Positions 8,089-16,870 of a stretch of 64,000 nt of DNA are shown piece after piece. The notes under the pieces are model-generated. The model was not told where the DNA came from and did not search any database. It saw nothing but the letters and a program-made list of their open reading frames with translations. The stretch comes from Flavobacteriales bacterium 33_180_T64. GTDB lineage: Bacteria > Bacteroidota > Bacteroidia > Flavobacteriales > Flavobacteriaceae. The stretch is from positions 62,001-126,000 of the forward strand of contig MAAQ01000016.1 of NCBI GenBank assembly GCA_002162685.1. Reading direction: 5' to 3'. The translations under genes and the position numbers were made by a program. Positions within the stretch are counted from its first letter, which is position 1; the number at the start of each line of letters is the position of its first letter.

Positions 8089-10599
8089 ATGAAAAAAAAG
8101 CTCCTTATTTTATTTTTGTTCTTCGGAATGTCATTTCTATTTGCTCAAACGAAAGTGAGCGGTTATGTCTATGACGAAGCTAACGAACCTGTTGCATTTG
8201 CTAATGTGTTATTTAAAGGTTCTACCGAAGGTACTATTACGAATGAAGATGGTCGGTTTTATTTAGAATCTGATAACACTTGGAATACCGTTATTGTTTC
8301 TTTTTTAGGGTATGAACTCAAAGAGATTAAACTCGATAAAAAAGTCAACTATGATTTAAAGTTTATTTTGAAAGAAGAGGCGGCTGCACTTAATGAAGTA
8401 GTTATCGTTGCAGGGAAACAATCTAAAAAAGCATCTGAAAATCCAGCAATTGGAATTTTAAATAAAATCTGGGAACGTAAGCGCCAAAATGGTTTACGCC
8501 AGTTTAAACAATATAAATACGATAAATACGAAAAAGTAGAGTTTGATTTAAATACCATTGATAGTTCACTTATAAAAAGCAAGTTGTTTAGAGGAATGGA
8601 ATTTGTTTTTGAAGAAGTAGATACCTCAAATATTACAGGTAAAACTTATTTGCCCATTTTTATCAACGAAGCAGTAAGTGAAGTCTATGGAGATAACCTT
8701 CTTAAGGAAGAGAAAGAAGAATTGAAAGGGAATAAAAATTCAGGCTTTAGTAACAATCAAATTATTATCGATTTTATTGATGATTTGTATGCCGATTTTG
8801 ATATCTATGATAACTATCTTAAATTTTTTGATAAGAGTTTTGTAAGCCCGCTATCACGTACTGGAGTACAAACGTATAATTATGTCTTATCTGACAGTGC
8901 ATTTATAGATAATAAATGGTGTTATAATATTATTTATTACCCAAGACGAAAAAATGAATTGACTTTTAAAGGTGATTTTTGGGTTAATGATTCAACATAT
9001 GCTATTAAGGACATCAACTTACAAGCGTCTAAAAGCGCAAATATAAACTGGGTAAAAGAAATATATATTGAGCAAGAGTTTGACGTTTTAAATGATTCGG
9101 TATTCTTGATTAAACGTGATTATATGTTGTCGGATTTTGCACTTAATAAAAAGGAAAAATCACGAGGTGTTTATGGAAAGCGAACTACGCTTTATGATAA
9201 TTATATTTTTGATGAAGCTAAAGACGAAAAGTTTTATGAAGAGGAAGTTTATAATTATAATGAAGATGCTTATAATCGTGATGATAAATTTTGGGAAGAC
9301 AACCGAATGGAATCTCTAAATAAAGACGAAAAAGGCGTTTATAAAATGTTAGACACGCTTAAAACTGTTAAAAAGTTTAAACGCTTGTATAATATTGGAA
9401 GTATTCTAGCATCTGGTTATATTGAAGTGCCAAGCCTTAACCTTGATATTGGTCCTGTGTTTTCAATATTAGGATTTAATGAAGTTGAAGGGACACGTAT
9501 TCGTGGAGGAGGAAGAACCTATTTTGGACCCAATGATCTATGGCGAGTTGAAGGATTTTTGGCTTATGGGTTTAAGGACGATAAATTTAAATATGGTATT
9601 TCTGGTAAATGGTTAATTGATAAAAGACGACGTATTATCATATCTGGTGGAAATAGGCGAGACGTAGAGCAAATAGGAGCAAATCTTACAGCGTCTACAG
9701 ACGTACTTGGCCGAAGTTTAGCATCCTCTGCAGTTGTTGGGACAAGTACTAATGATAAGCTGACTAATATAAATTTAACAACCTTAGCTTTAGAAATTGA
9801 ACCCAGTAAAAACTTGGTGATAAGAACAAGCGGAACCTATAAAACTCTAGAATCGGCATCACCAACCTTTAGTTTAGATTATAACGACTTAGAATCTTCT
9901 ACCGGCATTTCTTCAGAAGTTAAACAGTTTGAAGCAGCAGTATCATTATCCTATTTTCCAAAACGGAAAATGACAGGGTTTGGTGTAGAGCGACGTACTG
10001 CCAACGACGGTTTTGCGAGCTTATTTGCTCAAGTTACAAAAGGAGATAAGAATTTATTTAATAGTGATTTTAATTATACTAAGGTTCAATTCTCTTATAT
10101 ACAACCTTGGCAAGTTGGAGGCTTTGGAAGATTAACAACAACGATTGAAGCGGGTAAAACTTTTGGTGAAGTTCCATTGGCTTTATTAAGTGTTGTACCA
10201 GGGAATCAATCGTATTTTTCTATTTATAATACGTTTCCACAACTTGATTTTTATGAGTTTGTAACTGATACATATACTTCTTTACATTTAGAGCATAATT
10301 TTAATGGTCGCATATTTTCTCGTATTCCATTTTTGAAAAAATATAATCTAAGGGCTATCATTGGTCTTAGAGGTGTTTGGGGAGATTTATCAAATGAAAA
10401 TATAGCATTAAATACAACAGGGAGTCTAATCGAAACACCTTTAGTTTCTCCAAGTGAAGACATTTATTATGAATACAGTTTTGGAGTGGGCAATATCTTT
10501 AAAATACTTAGAATAGATTTTAATTTTAGAGGAAATTATTTGAATACTCCAGATGCTAGATCTTTTGGTGTTACCGGTAGTTTTGGGTTTAACTTCTAA
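8089..10599 (+). CDS. DUF5686 / carboxypeptidase-like regulatory domain outer-membrane protein
   Basis: I place the start at the ATG at 8089 because it opens a signal peptide directly (MKKKLLILFLFFGMSFLFAQ); an in-frame TTG 18 bases upstream only adds polar residues. The 836-residue product has a carboxypeptidase-regulatory-like beta-sandwich at about residues 22-100 (VSGYVYDEANEPVAFANVLFKG, then a 'TNEDGRF' turn). A long region of the DUF5686 type follows, ending in amphipathic beta strands (GVTGSFGFNF at the C-terminus), which suggests an outer-membrane barrel. The family is widespread in Bacteroidota and lacks a firm function. It is probably monocistronic. Confidence 0.85.
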   Translation: MKKKLLILFLFFGMSFLFAQTKVSGYVYDEANEPVAFANVLFKGSTEGTITNEDGRFYLESDNTWNTVIVSFLGYELKEIKLDKKVNYDLKFILKEEAAALNEVVIVAGKQSKKASENPAIGILNKIWERKRQNGLRQFKQYKYDKYEKVEFDLNTIDSSLIKSKLFRGMEFVFEEVDTSNITGKTYLPIFINEAVSEVYGDNLLKEEKEELKGNKNSGFSNNQIIIDFIDDLYADFDIYDNYLKFFDKSFVSPLSRTGVQTYNYVLSDSAFIDNKWCYNIIYYPRRKNELTFKGDFWVNDSTYAIKDINLQASKSANINWVKEIYIEQEFDVLNDSVFLIKRDYMLSDFALNKKEKSRGVYGKRTTLYDNYIFDEAKDEKFYEEEVYNYNEDAYNRDDKFWEDNRMESLNKDEKGVYKMLDTLKTVKKFKRLYNIGSILASGYIEVPSLNLDIGPVFSILGFNEVEGTRIRGGGRTYFGPNDLWRVEGFLAYGFKDDKFKYGISGKWLIDKRRRIIISGGNRRDVEQIGANLTASTDVLGRSLASSAVVGTSTNDKLTNINLTTLALEIEPSKNLVIRTSGTYKTLESASPTFSLDYNDLESSTGISSEVKQFEAAVSLSYFPKRKMTGFGVERRTANDGFASLFAQVTKGDKNLFNSDFNYTKVQFSYIQPWQVGGFGRLTTTIEAGKTFGEVPLALLSVVPGNQSYFSIYNTFPQLDFYEFVTDTYTSLHLEHNFNGRIFSRIPFLKKYNLRAIIGLRGVWGDLSNENIALNTTGSLIETPLVSPSEDIYYEYSFGVGNIFKILRIDFNFRGNYLNTPDARSFGVTGSFGFNF

Positions 10600-10600
10600 A

Positions 10601-11026
10601 TCATTTTTTGACAAAGAATGTATCAAGCTCTAAATATTTTTCTTTTAACATACTTAATGCAAAAGCTCCAGCAGATGCACTAAAGACAGAGAAATCTAAA
10701 GCGCCTTTTATTCCTGTTGAAAGCGTCATTGATAAAGCAAAAGCTAATAAGAGAAACCCACTTAGCTTAGCAAATAATGTTGTTTTAAATCCGATTAAAA
10801 TAAAAATTGAAAATACAATTTCTAATGCAGTTGCAATGATACCAACTGTTGGTATCATTGCACTAGGAATCCAGGGATTTATAAGTTGGGTATACTCTAA
10901 AAAGCTGTTCCAGTTTCCCCAAGCTGAAATGTTCTCATTCCAGAGACCAAACCTATCAGCAACTGCTGATAAAAAGCCAAGTGAAAGTGCTAATCTTAAT
11001 AAGAGTTTAATTACGTTATTGTTCAT
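10601..11026 (-). CDS. DoxX-like membrane protein
   Basis: The 141-residue protein has four hydrophobic helices. The first contains LLLRLALSLGFLSAVADRFGLW, and a central one contains GIIATALEIVFSIFILIGFKTTLFAKLSGFLLLAFALSM. These are typical of the small DoxX/DoxD-like membrane family, which includes quinol oxidase subunits and SURF/TQO-related proteins of unknown role. It lies 12 bases after an AhpD-like gene and near a Crp-type regulator, so a redox-stress role is plausible. An equally long open frame on the opposite strand is a mirror with no recognisable protein features. Confidence 0.82.
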   Translation of the reverse strand: MNNNVIKLLLRLALSLGFLSAVADRFGLWNENISAWGNWNSFLEYTQLINPWIPSAMIPTVGIIATALEIVFSIFILIGFKTTLFAKLSGFLLLAFALSMTLSTGIKGALDFSVFSASAGAFALSMLKEKYLELDTFFVKK

Positions 11027-11038
11027 TTTATAGCATTA

Positions 11039-11491
11039 TTAATTGTTAACTTGATAATTACCAGGTGTAAATTCAAATGTTTTCATTAATCGGTTCCAAG
11101 TATTAATCTGAGTGATTGTTAGAGTTATATAACAAATTTCTTCTTTAGAAAAGAAACTTGATAAAGAATTGTATATAGTGTCAGGTATAGGTTTTTGGTC
11201 TAATTTTGTAAGTGCCTCTGTAAAATAAAGTGCAGCTCTTTCTTTTTCTGAAAAATAAGGTGTGTCTTCCCAGATACATAACGAGGATAAACGCAATTCT
11301 GTCTCACCAGTATGTTTTAATTCTTTATAATGCATATCGACACAATAGGCACATCCGTTTTTTTGAGATGCTCTTAATCTGATAAGTTCCAATAAGGATT
11401 TGTTTAATGATGAATTTGTAATAAAATCTTCAATAGTTCTCAAATGTTCAAACATTCCTTTAGGAATATCTTGATATGTAATTCGTTCCAT
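11039..11491 (-). CDS. Carboxymuconolactone decarboxylase / AhpD-like protein
   Basis: The 150-residue protein has the AhpD-like core: LELIRLRASQKNGCAYCVDMHYKEL, which supplies the CxxC pair and following histidine of alkylhydroperoxidase D-type proteins. A helical part (EKERAALYFTEALT...) follows. The CxxC pair is normally redox active. The last 40 residues match the usual 'YITLTITQINTWNRLMKTF' ending of the family. It is translated 12 bases upstream of the DoxX-like gene and follows a Crp/Fnr-type regulator. The substrate is unknown. Confidence 0.88.
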   Translation of the reverse strand: MERITYQDIPKGMFEHLRTIEDFITNSSLNKSLLELIRLRASQKNGCAYCVDMHYKELKHTGETELRLSSLCIWEDTPYFSEKERAALYFTEALTKLDQKPIPDTIYNSLSSFFSKEEICYITLTITQINTWNRLMKTFEFTPGNYQVNN

Positions 11492-11567
11492 GATTTTTGT
11501 TTTTAATTATGGAGTAAAATTATGAGATATAGATGTATTAAAACTTAAGGTATCTTAAGAAATAAAA

Positions 11568-12149
11568 TTAATGCCGATTTCTTCTGAGTTCACTCAAATA
11601 TTCGGGAGTTATTTCTAAATAGGAGGCGATCATGTATTGAGGGACACGTTGTGCGAAGGCTGATAAATGTTCTACAAAAAAAGTATAGCGCTCTTTGCTT
11701 TTCATTTGAAGAAACAAATCACTTTTTCTTAGGTTGGCTATAAGCATGTTTTCGGCTATAATTCGAAACAAACGTTCTAGTTTTGGGTGTTCAATATAAA
11801 GTGTTTCAAGAGTTGTTTTAGATAAGGATAGTACAGTAATATCTTCGACAGCTTGCAGATATTGAGTAGATGGTGTTTCTTTAATAAAACTTTCCATATT
11901 GGTTACCCACCAATTATCTATGGCAAACAGTGTGATTTTTTCATGCCCTTTAGAGTCTATATAGAATAAACGAACAATCCCTTTTAAAATAAAGTAATTG
12001 TGTCGGCAAATCATGTTTTCTTTTAAAAGAAATTCTTTTTTTTGAAAGGTTTTCTCTTCAAGTTTTGAGTAAATAGCATCGATTTCTTCATCATTAAAAT
12101 CTACATATCTATTAAAATAACTTTTGATTTGCGCTTTCATTTTGCCCAA
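11568..12149 (-). CDS. Crp/Fnr family transcriptional regulator
   Basis: The 193-residue protein has an N-terminal cyclic-nucleotide-binding-like beta barrel (residues about 25-120: KKEFLLKENMICRHNYFILKGIVRLFYIDSKGHEKITLF). A C-terminal helix-turn-helix follows, with VPQYMIASYLEITPEYLSELRRNRH at the end. The Cys of Fnr-type iron-sulfur sensors is absent, so oxygen sensing by a cluster is unlikely. It is separated by 76 bases from the AhpD-like gene and probably controls the AhpD/DoxX pair; this is an inference from position. The start could be M1 or M4 (MGKMKAQIK). Confidence 0.87.
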   Translation of the reverse strand: MGKMKAQIKSYFNRYVDFNDEEIDAIYSKLEEKTFQKKEFLLKENMICRHNYFILKGIVRLFYIDSKGHEKITLFAIDNWWVTNMESFIKETPSTQYLQAVEDITVLSLSKTTLETLYIEHPKLERLFRIIAENMLIANLRKSDLFLQMKSKERYTFFVEHLSAFAQRVPQYMIASYLEITPEYLSELRRNRH

Positions 12150-12239
12150 TTGGTTTTGAAAAACAAATTTAAAGAAAATGATTGTAGATTTTAATGATTG
12201 TTAGTTAAACCGTATAAAAGGATAACTAAATATACTGAA

Positions 12240-13193
12240 TTATGTATTACATGTTTTATCTATCACATCCCATACAGCTTCTTGAAAATCTATATTGTTT
12301 AAATATGATGACGAATATACAGCCATAGGACCTGCCATTTTTCCTTTTTTTGAAATCCACAATGTTCCATTAGTAGATTGATCAAAATCTAATATTTTTA
12401 AATATCGTTTAGAAGCATCAACTAAAGTTCCAGACATTCCCATTAAAGGACCTATTTTTTTCATCAAGGGCATCATCATTTTTCTCATAACCCATGATTG
12501 ATGTCTTGCGAAATTTGTACTTGGTGTTGCTCCAGGAGAAATACTATTGATAATCATATCATGAGGTAATTTCCTGGCTAATGAACTCGTCCATAAACTA
12601 ACACTTAATTTTGCTAATGCATAAGTCTTCATTGGAGAGTGATTTACTTCTGTTGAAGGAAACATTAAAGAACTTATCATTTTGTTAGTTTCTCCATTGA
12701 ATTTTTCTTGAACGATGGTATCTAATTTTGGTAATGACATCATAGGGACATCTCCTCTTGCAGCTTCAGAACCAGCAGTGACAATTTTAGCATCTTTAGA
12801 TAGTAAATTATGCCTAAGTAATCCCATTGTTAGTATATGGTGTCCCAATAGAGCAGAAGCGAAAGTGAGTTCCATACCATCATTGTTTTTTTCTAAAGTA
12901 CCTGAACTCATACAAGCATTGAGTATTAATAAATTAATATTTTGATTTTGATTTATGAGTTTTTGTAAAGCTTTTTGTGATGAGTTTTTATCTGCAACAT
13001 CTATCGCTAAAACACTATAAATATTATCAAATCCTTCACTTTGTAACTTTTCTGCAGTTAGATTTCCTTTTTCAATTGTTCTACAGGCTAGAATTATTTT
13101 CTTATACCCTAAGAAACTTAATTGTCTTACAGTTTCTAAACCAATTCCGGAGTTTGCACCTGTAACGAGTGCAACTTGTTTGTATGTATTCAT
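12240..13193 (-). CDS. Short-chain dehydrogenase/reductase
   Basis: The 317-residue protein is a classical SDR. It has TGANSGIG at 11-18 for NAD(P) binding, NAC at 92-94, a Ser near 141, and the YxxxK pair Y191 and K195 (YALAKLS). It is longer than the usual 250 residues because of an extended loop and C-terminal tail like those of retinol- and protochlorophyllide-reductase-like SDRs. The substrate is not predictable. It is the last gene of a TetR-lipoprotein-SDR group, 4 bases behind the lipoprotein gene, so it is probably TetR-regulated. Confidence 0.9.
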   Translation of the reverse strand: MNTYKQVALVTGANSGIGLETVRQLSFLGYKKIILACRTIEKGNLTAEKLQSEGFDNIYSVLAIDVADKNSSQKALQKLINQNQNINLLILNACMSSGTLEKNNDGMELTFASALLGHHILTMGLLRHNLLSKDAKIVTAGSEAARGDVPMMSLPKLDTIVQEKFNGETNKMISSLMFPSTEVNHSPMKTYALAKLSVSLWTSSLARKLPHDMIINSISPGATPSTNFARHQSWVMRKMMMPLMKKIGPLMGMSGTLVDASKRYLKILDFDQSTNGTLWISKKGKMAGPMAVYSSSYLNNIDFQEAVWDVIDKTCNT

Positions 13194-13197
13194 AATA

Positions 13198-14091
13198 TTA
13201 AAATCTATTTAATTTGTTGTCTCCAATCTTTTCTAAATTTGAATTAGGATATAATTCATTGATATCAAAATCATCAAAAACAAAATCTTTTACTATCAAT
13301 TGATGGAGATGTCTTTTGTCTTTTTTACTTGGTTCATTTAGAAAAACGGTTTGTTTATGTGGAATTAAAACACCATCAATATTTTTATAGTCATCAAATT
13401 TTATGGAGCCATAGAATGCTTTATAGCCAGGGATTTTAAGATAGTTGTCTCTTAAAGAATACACAGCATATTCTAAAAGTTGTGTGTTTTTATTTATCCA
13501 TAAGAGGTATTGGTCATGCTCCATGTGTGGTTTTGGGTCTTTCCAAGTCACAAAAATTAAATCGTATGAGATGTCATTAAACTCCTTTTCGCCTGCATAA
13601 GATATAATGGGCGCATTTTTTAATCGATCTAACATTTCAAAGAAATATTGGTATGCAGAAAGCCCAAATATGATTCGTTTATTATCTTCAACAAATTCAA
13701 TATCTTTATATTCCTTTTTCTCATAGTATTGCCAACTTTGTAAACCAGCTGTTGTATTTTGCATTTTTCCATTTAAAAATTCAACTTGACTATCAAATGT
13801 GTTTATTGCATATTTAAATTTCAATTTTGATTTAGCTTCTGGCCATGGTTTTCCCATTTTTCCCATGAGCCCTTTCCAGGTATCATCTGCAGTAAAAGAG
13901 TAGGTGTCGTGATTTTCTAATTTTGAAAATCCATGTTTATCCCAAGTGGTTTTTAATAGACGCTTGCCTTTGGTTTCGTTGCTACTATTTATACCTTCTT
14001 TTTTGATTATTCGGGTTCGCATATCTGCCATGCAACCTAGTAATAAAAAAGAACAGATTGCTAAAATTGTTAAATGAGAGTGTGTTTTCAT
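13198..14091 (-). CDS. Putative lipoprotein of unknown function
   Basis: The 297 residues open with a lipoprotein signal peptide and lipobox (LAICSFLLLGC, Cys at about 20). The rest is a soluble, beta-rich domain with conserved-looking blocks KLKFKYAINTFDSQVEFLNGK and DLIFVTWKDPKPHMEHDQYLLWINKNT. Tyr, Lys and Asp are frequent. I do not recognise a family. It is the first gene after tetR and directly precedes an SDR by 4 bases, so both are likely controlled by the TetR protein. Membrane-anchored in the periplasm is the best localisation guess. Confidence 0.7.
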   Translation of the reverse strand: MKTHSHLTILAICSFLLLGCMADMRTRIIKKEGINSSNETKGKRLLKTTWDKHGFSKLENHDTYSFTADDTWKGLMGKMGKPWPEAKSKLKFKYAINTFDSQVEFLNGKMQNTTAGLQSWQYYEKKEYKDIEFVEDNKRIIFGLSAYQYFFEMLDRLKNAPIISYAGEKEFNDISYDLIFVTWKDPKPHMEHDQYLLWINKNTQLLEYAVYSLRDNYLKIPGYKAFYGSIKFDDYKNIDGVLIPHKQTVFLNEPSKKDKRHLHQLIVKDFVFDDFDINELYPNSNLEKIGDNKLNRF

Positions 14092-14100
14092 GTCTTTGAA

Positions 14101-14109
14101 TGTACTGAT
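14101..14109 (-). promoter_or_regulatory. Candidate second TetR half-site
   Basis: TGTACTGAT begins 10 bases upstream of the lipoprotein start and repeats one arm of the palindrome near tetR (TGTACT). The partner arm is degenerate (TATCTA), so it is a weak half-site. Confidence 0.25.
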
Positions 14110-14133
14110 CTATCTAGTTAATAATTAAATTTT

Positions 14134-14715
14134 TTATATTTTAATAAAGTCTAATGCGTGTTTTAAATTATTTCTTAAAACAGAAATGTCATTATCTAAT
14201 CTAGATAATAGAAAACCTCCATACAACTGGGCGTGAATAAACTTAGCCATTTCTATAGATGCTATATCAGTCCTAAATTCACCTATACTTTGCCCTTCTT
14301 CAATACAGTTTTTAAATATTTGAAGTAGTTTATTAAGTTGTTTTTGAGTGGCATCTCTTAAATTTTCATTATTTCCAGCGCATTCAACAGAAAATTTTTG
14401 AATTAAACATTCTGATTTGAATTCATTTTTATGTGCTATATCTGTGATGAGTATTGAAAATAATTCAAAACGTTTTAAAGGACTTTTAACCTTTGGATCT
14501 TTAAGGATGCTACTGTAAAATTTGACCGAGTTATTACCATAATATTCTAGTACATGCTCCGCAAATTTTTCTTTACTTTTAAAATTATAGTAAAATGAAC
14601 TTCTAGGATAATTTGATTCCTTTAGAATTTCTTCAGTTCCTGTATTGTAATATCCAACAGTTTTAAATAAGTCTTGTCCAACTTTAATAACGTCTTCTTT
14701 ATTGTGTTTTTTCAT
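14134..14715 (-). CDS. TetR/AcrR family transcriptional regulator
   Basis: The 193-residue protein has the TetR-type N-terminal DNA-binding domain: AGQDLF-like start (KVGQDLFKTVGYYNTGTEEILKESNYPRSSFYYNFKSKEKF). YYNFKSKE is the recognition-helix ending seen in TetR, followed by an all-helical ligand domain. It has a perfect 6-bp arm palindrome 6 bases upstream of its start, so it probably represses itself and the lipoprotein and SDR genes that follow on the same strand. The ligand is unknown. Confidence 0.9.
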   Translation of the reverse strand: MKKHNKEDVIKVGQDLFKTVGYYNTGTEEILKESNYPRSSFYYNFKSKEKFAEHVLEYYGNNSVKFYSSILKDPKVKSPLKRFELFSILITDIAHKNEFKSECLIQKFSVECAGNNENLRDATQKQLNKLLQIFKNCIEEGQSIGEFRTDIASIEMAKFIHAQLYGGFLLSRLDNDISVLRNNLKHALDFIKI

Positions 14716-14720
14716 TTAAC

Positions 14721-14736
14721 TGTACTAATCAGTACA
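14721..14736 (-). promoter_or_regulatory. Probable TetR operator (autoregulatory)
   Basis: TGTACT (14721-14726), four bases, AGTACA (14731-14736): a palindrome with perfect 6-base arms, ending 6 bases upstream of the tetR start. Position and symmetry fit a TetR dimer site. Confidence 0.55.
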
Positions 14737-14851
14737 AATTTATAAAATAAATGACTACTTCAAAATTTTAAAGATGAAATTAATAGACTTTAACATATAA
14801 GTTGAAATTCTGTTTTTTTTGTGTGGGTAAAACACTGTGCATTAGCTAGTT

Positions 14852-15070
14852 TTAATCTGCTAATGTTTTGATATAAAACCCTTGTTCTTTAACTAAATCA
14901 ATAACTTCACCTTCAGATAGGTTTTTTTTGGTTTCAATTCTAAGTACATTATCAATGTCTTCGAGATCAATAGACCATTTTAAAATACCTGAGTGTTTGT
15001 TAAATATAGATTTTAAGGATTTTACTTTTTTCTTTGATTTAATATCTGTTCGAAATATTAGTAAGTCCAT
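14852..15070 (-). CDS. Small protein, possible ferredoxin-like fold
   Basis: The 72-residue protein begins MDLLIFRTDIKSKKKVKSLKSIFNKHSGI. It alternates beta and helix segments as in heavy-metal-associated (HMA) domains (beta-alpha-beta-beta-alpha-beta), ending GFYIKTLAD. The metal-binding CxxC is missing, so metal binding is doubtful. It is 1 base behind the membrane protein and probably translated with it. Function is unknown; a partner of the sigma-factor operon is possible. Confidence 0.65.
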   Translation of the reverse strand: MDLLIFRTDIKSKKKVKSLKSIFNKHSGILKWSIDLEDIDNVLRIETKKNLSEGEVIDLVKEQGFYIKTLAD

Positions 15071-15071
15071 A

Positions 15072-15485
15072 TTATTCTAATTCTGGTTTTGATGTAGGTT
15101 CTTGAGTTAGATCTGTTTGACGCTCTATATAACTTTTATAATGTTTATCACCTTCCTCTTTCCAAAATTGATCGTAGTGCTTCCATTTAGAGAAATCTGT
15201 TTTTGAATCACTTCTACATTTCTTATTTGATTTTTTTGATGAGCTTTTACTACCACTACTACAACCTCCAAGAAGTAATTTGAGAAGTATAAAAAGTCCA
15301 ACTGCTTGCCAATAGGAAAGTGCTGGAAGTCCGAAAATTAATGGCATGAGCCAATTCCAAAGCCACATAATGACAAAACCAAATAAAATGGCTAGTCCTG
15401 TGATCGCAATGGCGCCAAAAACTATTATCGCGAATATTTCTAAAGGGGATTTTTTTCTGAATTTATGAGTGAAAAAATTTGTCAT
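15072..15485 (-). CDS. Unknown two-helix membrane protein encoded with an ECF sigma factor
   Basis: The 137-residue protein has two hydrophobic helices (about residues 15-43 and 55-75, WNWLMPLIFGLPALSYWQAVGLFILLKLLLGG). A Ser/Lys-rich linker and a polar tail (KHYDQFWKEEGDKHYKSYIERQ) follow. Its start codon overlaps the end of the sigma-factor gene by 4 bases. The position suggests an anti-sigma or membrane partner, but there is no recognisable zinc-finger anti-sigma motif. I treat that as inference only. Confidence 0.7.
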   Translation of the reverse strand: MTNFFTHKFRKKSPLEIFAIIVFGAIAITGLAILFGFVIMWLWNWLMPLIFGLPALSYWQAVGLFILLKLLLGGCSSGSKSSSKKSNKKCRSDSKTDFSKWKHYDQFWKEEGDKHYKSYIERQTDLTQEPTSKPELE

Positions 15486-16024
15486 GAGATGTTATTTTTA
15501 GGTATGTTAATTTCTAATTCTATAGTGTTGTATAGTATTCCAATAGCGCGATGTCTTCTAGACATTAGTGTGCCTTCGGGAATACCTGTTTCGGTTGAAA
15601 TCTCTTTGTATGAGTAGCCTTCAAAATCTACGGCGATTATGATGTCACGATATGCTGGTTTTAACTTCTGAATGCAGTTTTTTAATACACGTATCTTTTC
15701 CTCGGAAGTAAAATCGTCTACCGATTGTTGAAATACTTCGGCTAGCTCTAATGTATCATCGTCAAGATCTAAAGCATCTGCTTTTTTACTGGTTCTCATG
15801 ATATCAATAATTTTATTTTTTATGGATCGATACACAAAACCAGCTACATTATTTATTGGTGCATATCTGTCTGCACCCGAAAATAATTTTAGGGCAACAT
15901 CTTGGATAATATCTTCAGCATCTCTATTGGCTGTGTCACTAATTTTAGTGTTCACATAAATCTTAAGAGACTGATATTCTCTTCCAAAAAAATCCTTAAG
16001 CTTTTTACTGTTTTCTGATTCCAA
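15482..16024 (-). CDS. ECF-type RNA polymerase sigma factor
   Basis: The 180-residue protein has the sigma-2 region (NRDAEDIIQDVALKLFSG, then INNVAGFVYRSIKNKIIDIMRT) and the sigma-4 region (LKPAYRDIIIAVDFEGYSYKEISTETGIPEGTLMSRRHRAIGILYN). ECF factors redirect RNA polymerase to a small regulon. It is the first gene of a three-gene transcript with the membrane protein and a small protein. It faces ppa across a 200-bp divergent region. I see no FecR-type regulator nearby. Confidence 0.92.
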   Translation of the reverse strand: MESENSKKLKDFFGREYQSLKIYVNTKISDTANRDAEDIIQDVALKLFSGADRYAPINNVAGFVYRSIKNKIIDIMRTSKKADALDLDDDTLELAEVFQQSVDDFTSEEKIRVLKNCIQKLKPAYRDIIIAVDFEGYSYKEISTETGIPEGTLMSRRHRAIGILYNTIELEINIPKNNIS

Positions 16025-16140
16025 TGTTTATTTAAAACCTTTTTAGGAAGGCTCTTTATTTTTAAAGACGATGCTTTTTGGTTTCATTGCATTTTTATCC
16101 TGAAAAATTACAAAGTTTATGATAGACTATTCCTTTTTTA

Positions 16141-16170
16141 TTGTTAAAACCAAACAATACACTATCTTTG
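16141..16170 (+). promoter_or_regulatory. Bacteroidota-type promoter of ppa
   Basis: TATCTTTG at 16163-16170 matches TAnnTTTG, and TTG at 16141-16143 lies 19 bases upstream, the spacing described for the -33/-7 pair in this phylum. The ppa ATG is at 16225. Confidence 0.7.
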
Positions 16171-16224
16171 CAGGCCAAAAAATAAGAAGCATTCTATTTT
16201 TATAGAATTTAAAAAATAAATAAA

Positions 16225-16752
16225 ATGACAGCAACAGGAAAATTAACCTTTGATGTATTGATTGAAATCCCTAAAGGGAGTCGCAATAAGTATGAATATG
16301 ATTTTGAATTAAATAAAATACGTTTTGATCGTATGTTGTTTTCTTCTATGATGTATCCAGGAGATTATGGGTTTATTCCAGAAACTTTGGCATTAGATGG
16401 AGATCCTTTAGATGTCTTGGTAATGGGTACAGAACCAACATTTCCAATGTGTGTTATGGAAGTTAAACCAATTGGTGTATTCCATATGGCAGATGAAAAA
16501 GGACCTGACGAAAAGTTAATTTGTGTGCCAGTTACAGATCCAATTTGGAATACATATAATGATATTGAAGATTTAAACCCGCATAGAATAAAAGAAATTA
16601 CACACTTCTTTCAAGTCTATAAAGACTTAGAAAAGAAGAAAGTAGATGTTGGTGGTTGGGGTAATGCTGAAGAAGCTTATGATATTCTTAATAAATGTGT
16701 AGATCGCTACGAAAATAGTGAACATAAAACTAACGGAAACTTTACTATATAG
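16225..16752 (+). CDS. ppa: Inorganic pyrophosphatase (soluble, family I)
   Basis: The enzyme hydrolyses PPi to phosphate in the cytoplasm, driving biosynthetic reactions. The 175 residues show EIPKGSRNKYEYD, the family signature DGDPLDVLVMG, and PVTDPIWN, followed by HRIKEITHFFQVYKDLEKK. The length is normal. A clear promoter precedes it and a strong terminator follows. Directly downstream is the membrane pyrophosphatase gene, so the locus pairs two ways of using PPi. Confidence 0.97.
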   Translation: MTATGKLTFDVLIEIPKGSRNKYEYDFELNKIRFDRMLFSSMMYPGDYGFIPETLALDGDPLDVLVMGTEPTFPMCVMEVKPIGVFHMADEKGPDEKLICVPVTDPIWNTYNDIEDLNPHRIKEITHFFQVYKDLEKKKVDVGGWGNAEEAYDILNKCVDRYENSEHKTNGNFTI

Positions 16753-16780
16753 TAGTAAAGTCTTTTGCTTATAAACAGTT

Positions 16781-16812
16781 AACCTCTCTATGAAAATAGA
16801 GAGGTTTTTTAT
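16781..16812 (+). terminator. Rho-independent terminator after ppa
   Basis: AACCTCTCTAT (16781-16791), loop GAAA, ATAGAGAGGTT (16796-16806), then a T tract. An 11-bp stem with a GNRA tetraloop. Confidence 0.9.
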
Positions 16813-16870
16813 TTCTCTTCGATTTTATTACTTTAGCAATCGTTAAAAACTAACCAAACTATAAAATAAT

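Noticed and set aside
10608-11033. Long open frame on the plus strand opposite the DoxX-like gene
   Set aside because: It has no signal, motif or family pattern and mirrors a good membrane protein on the other strand; AT-rich DNA easily gives such frames.
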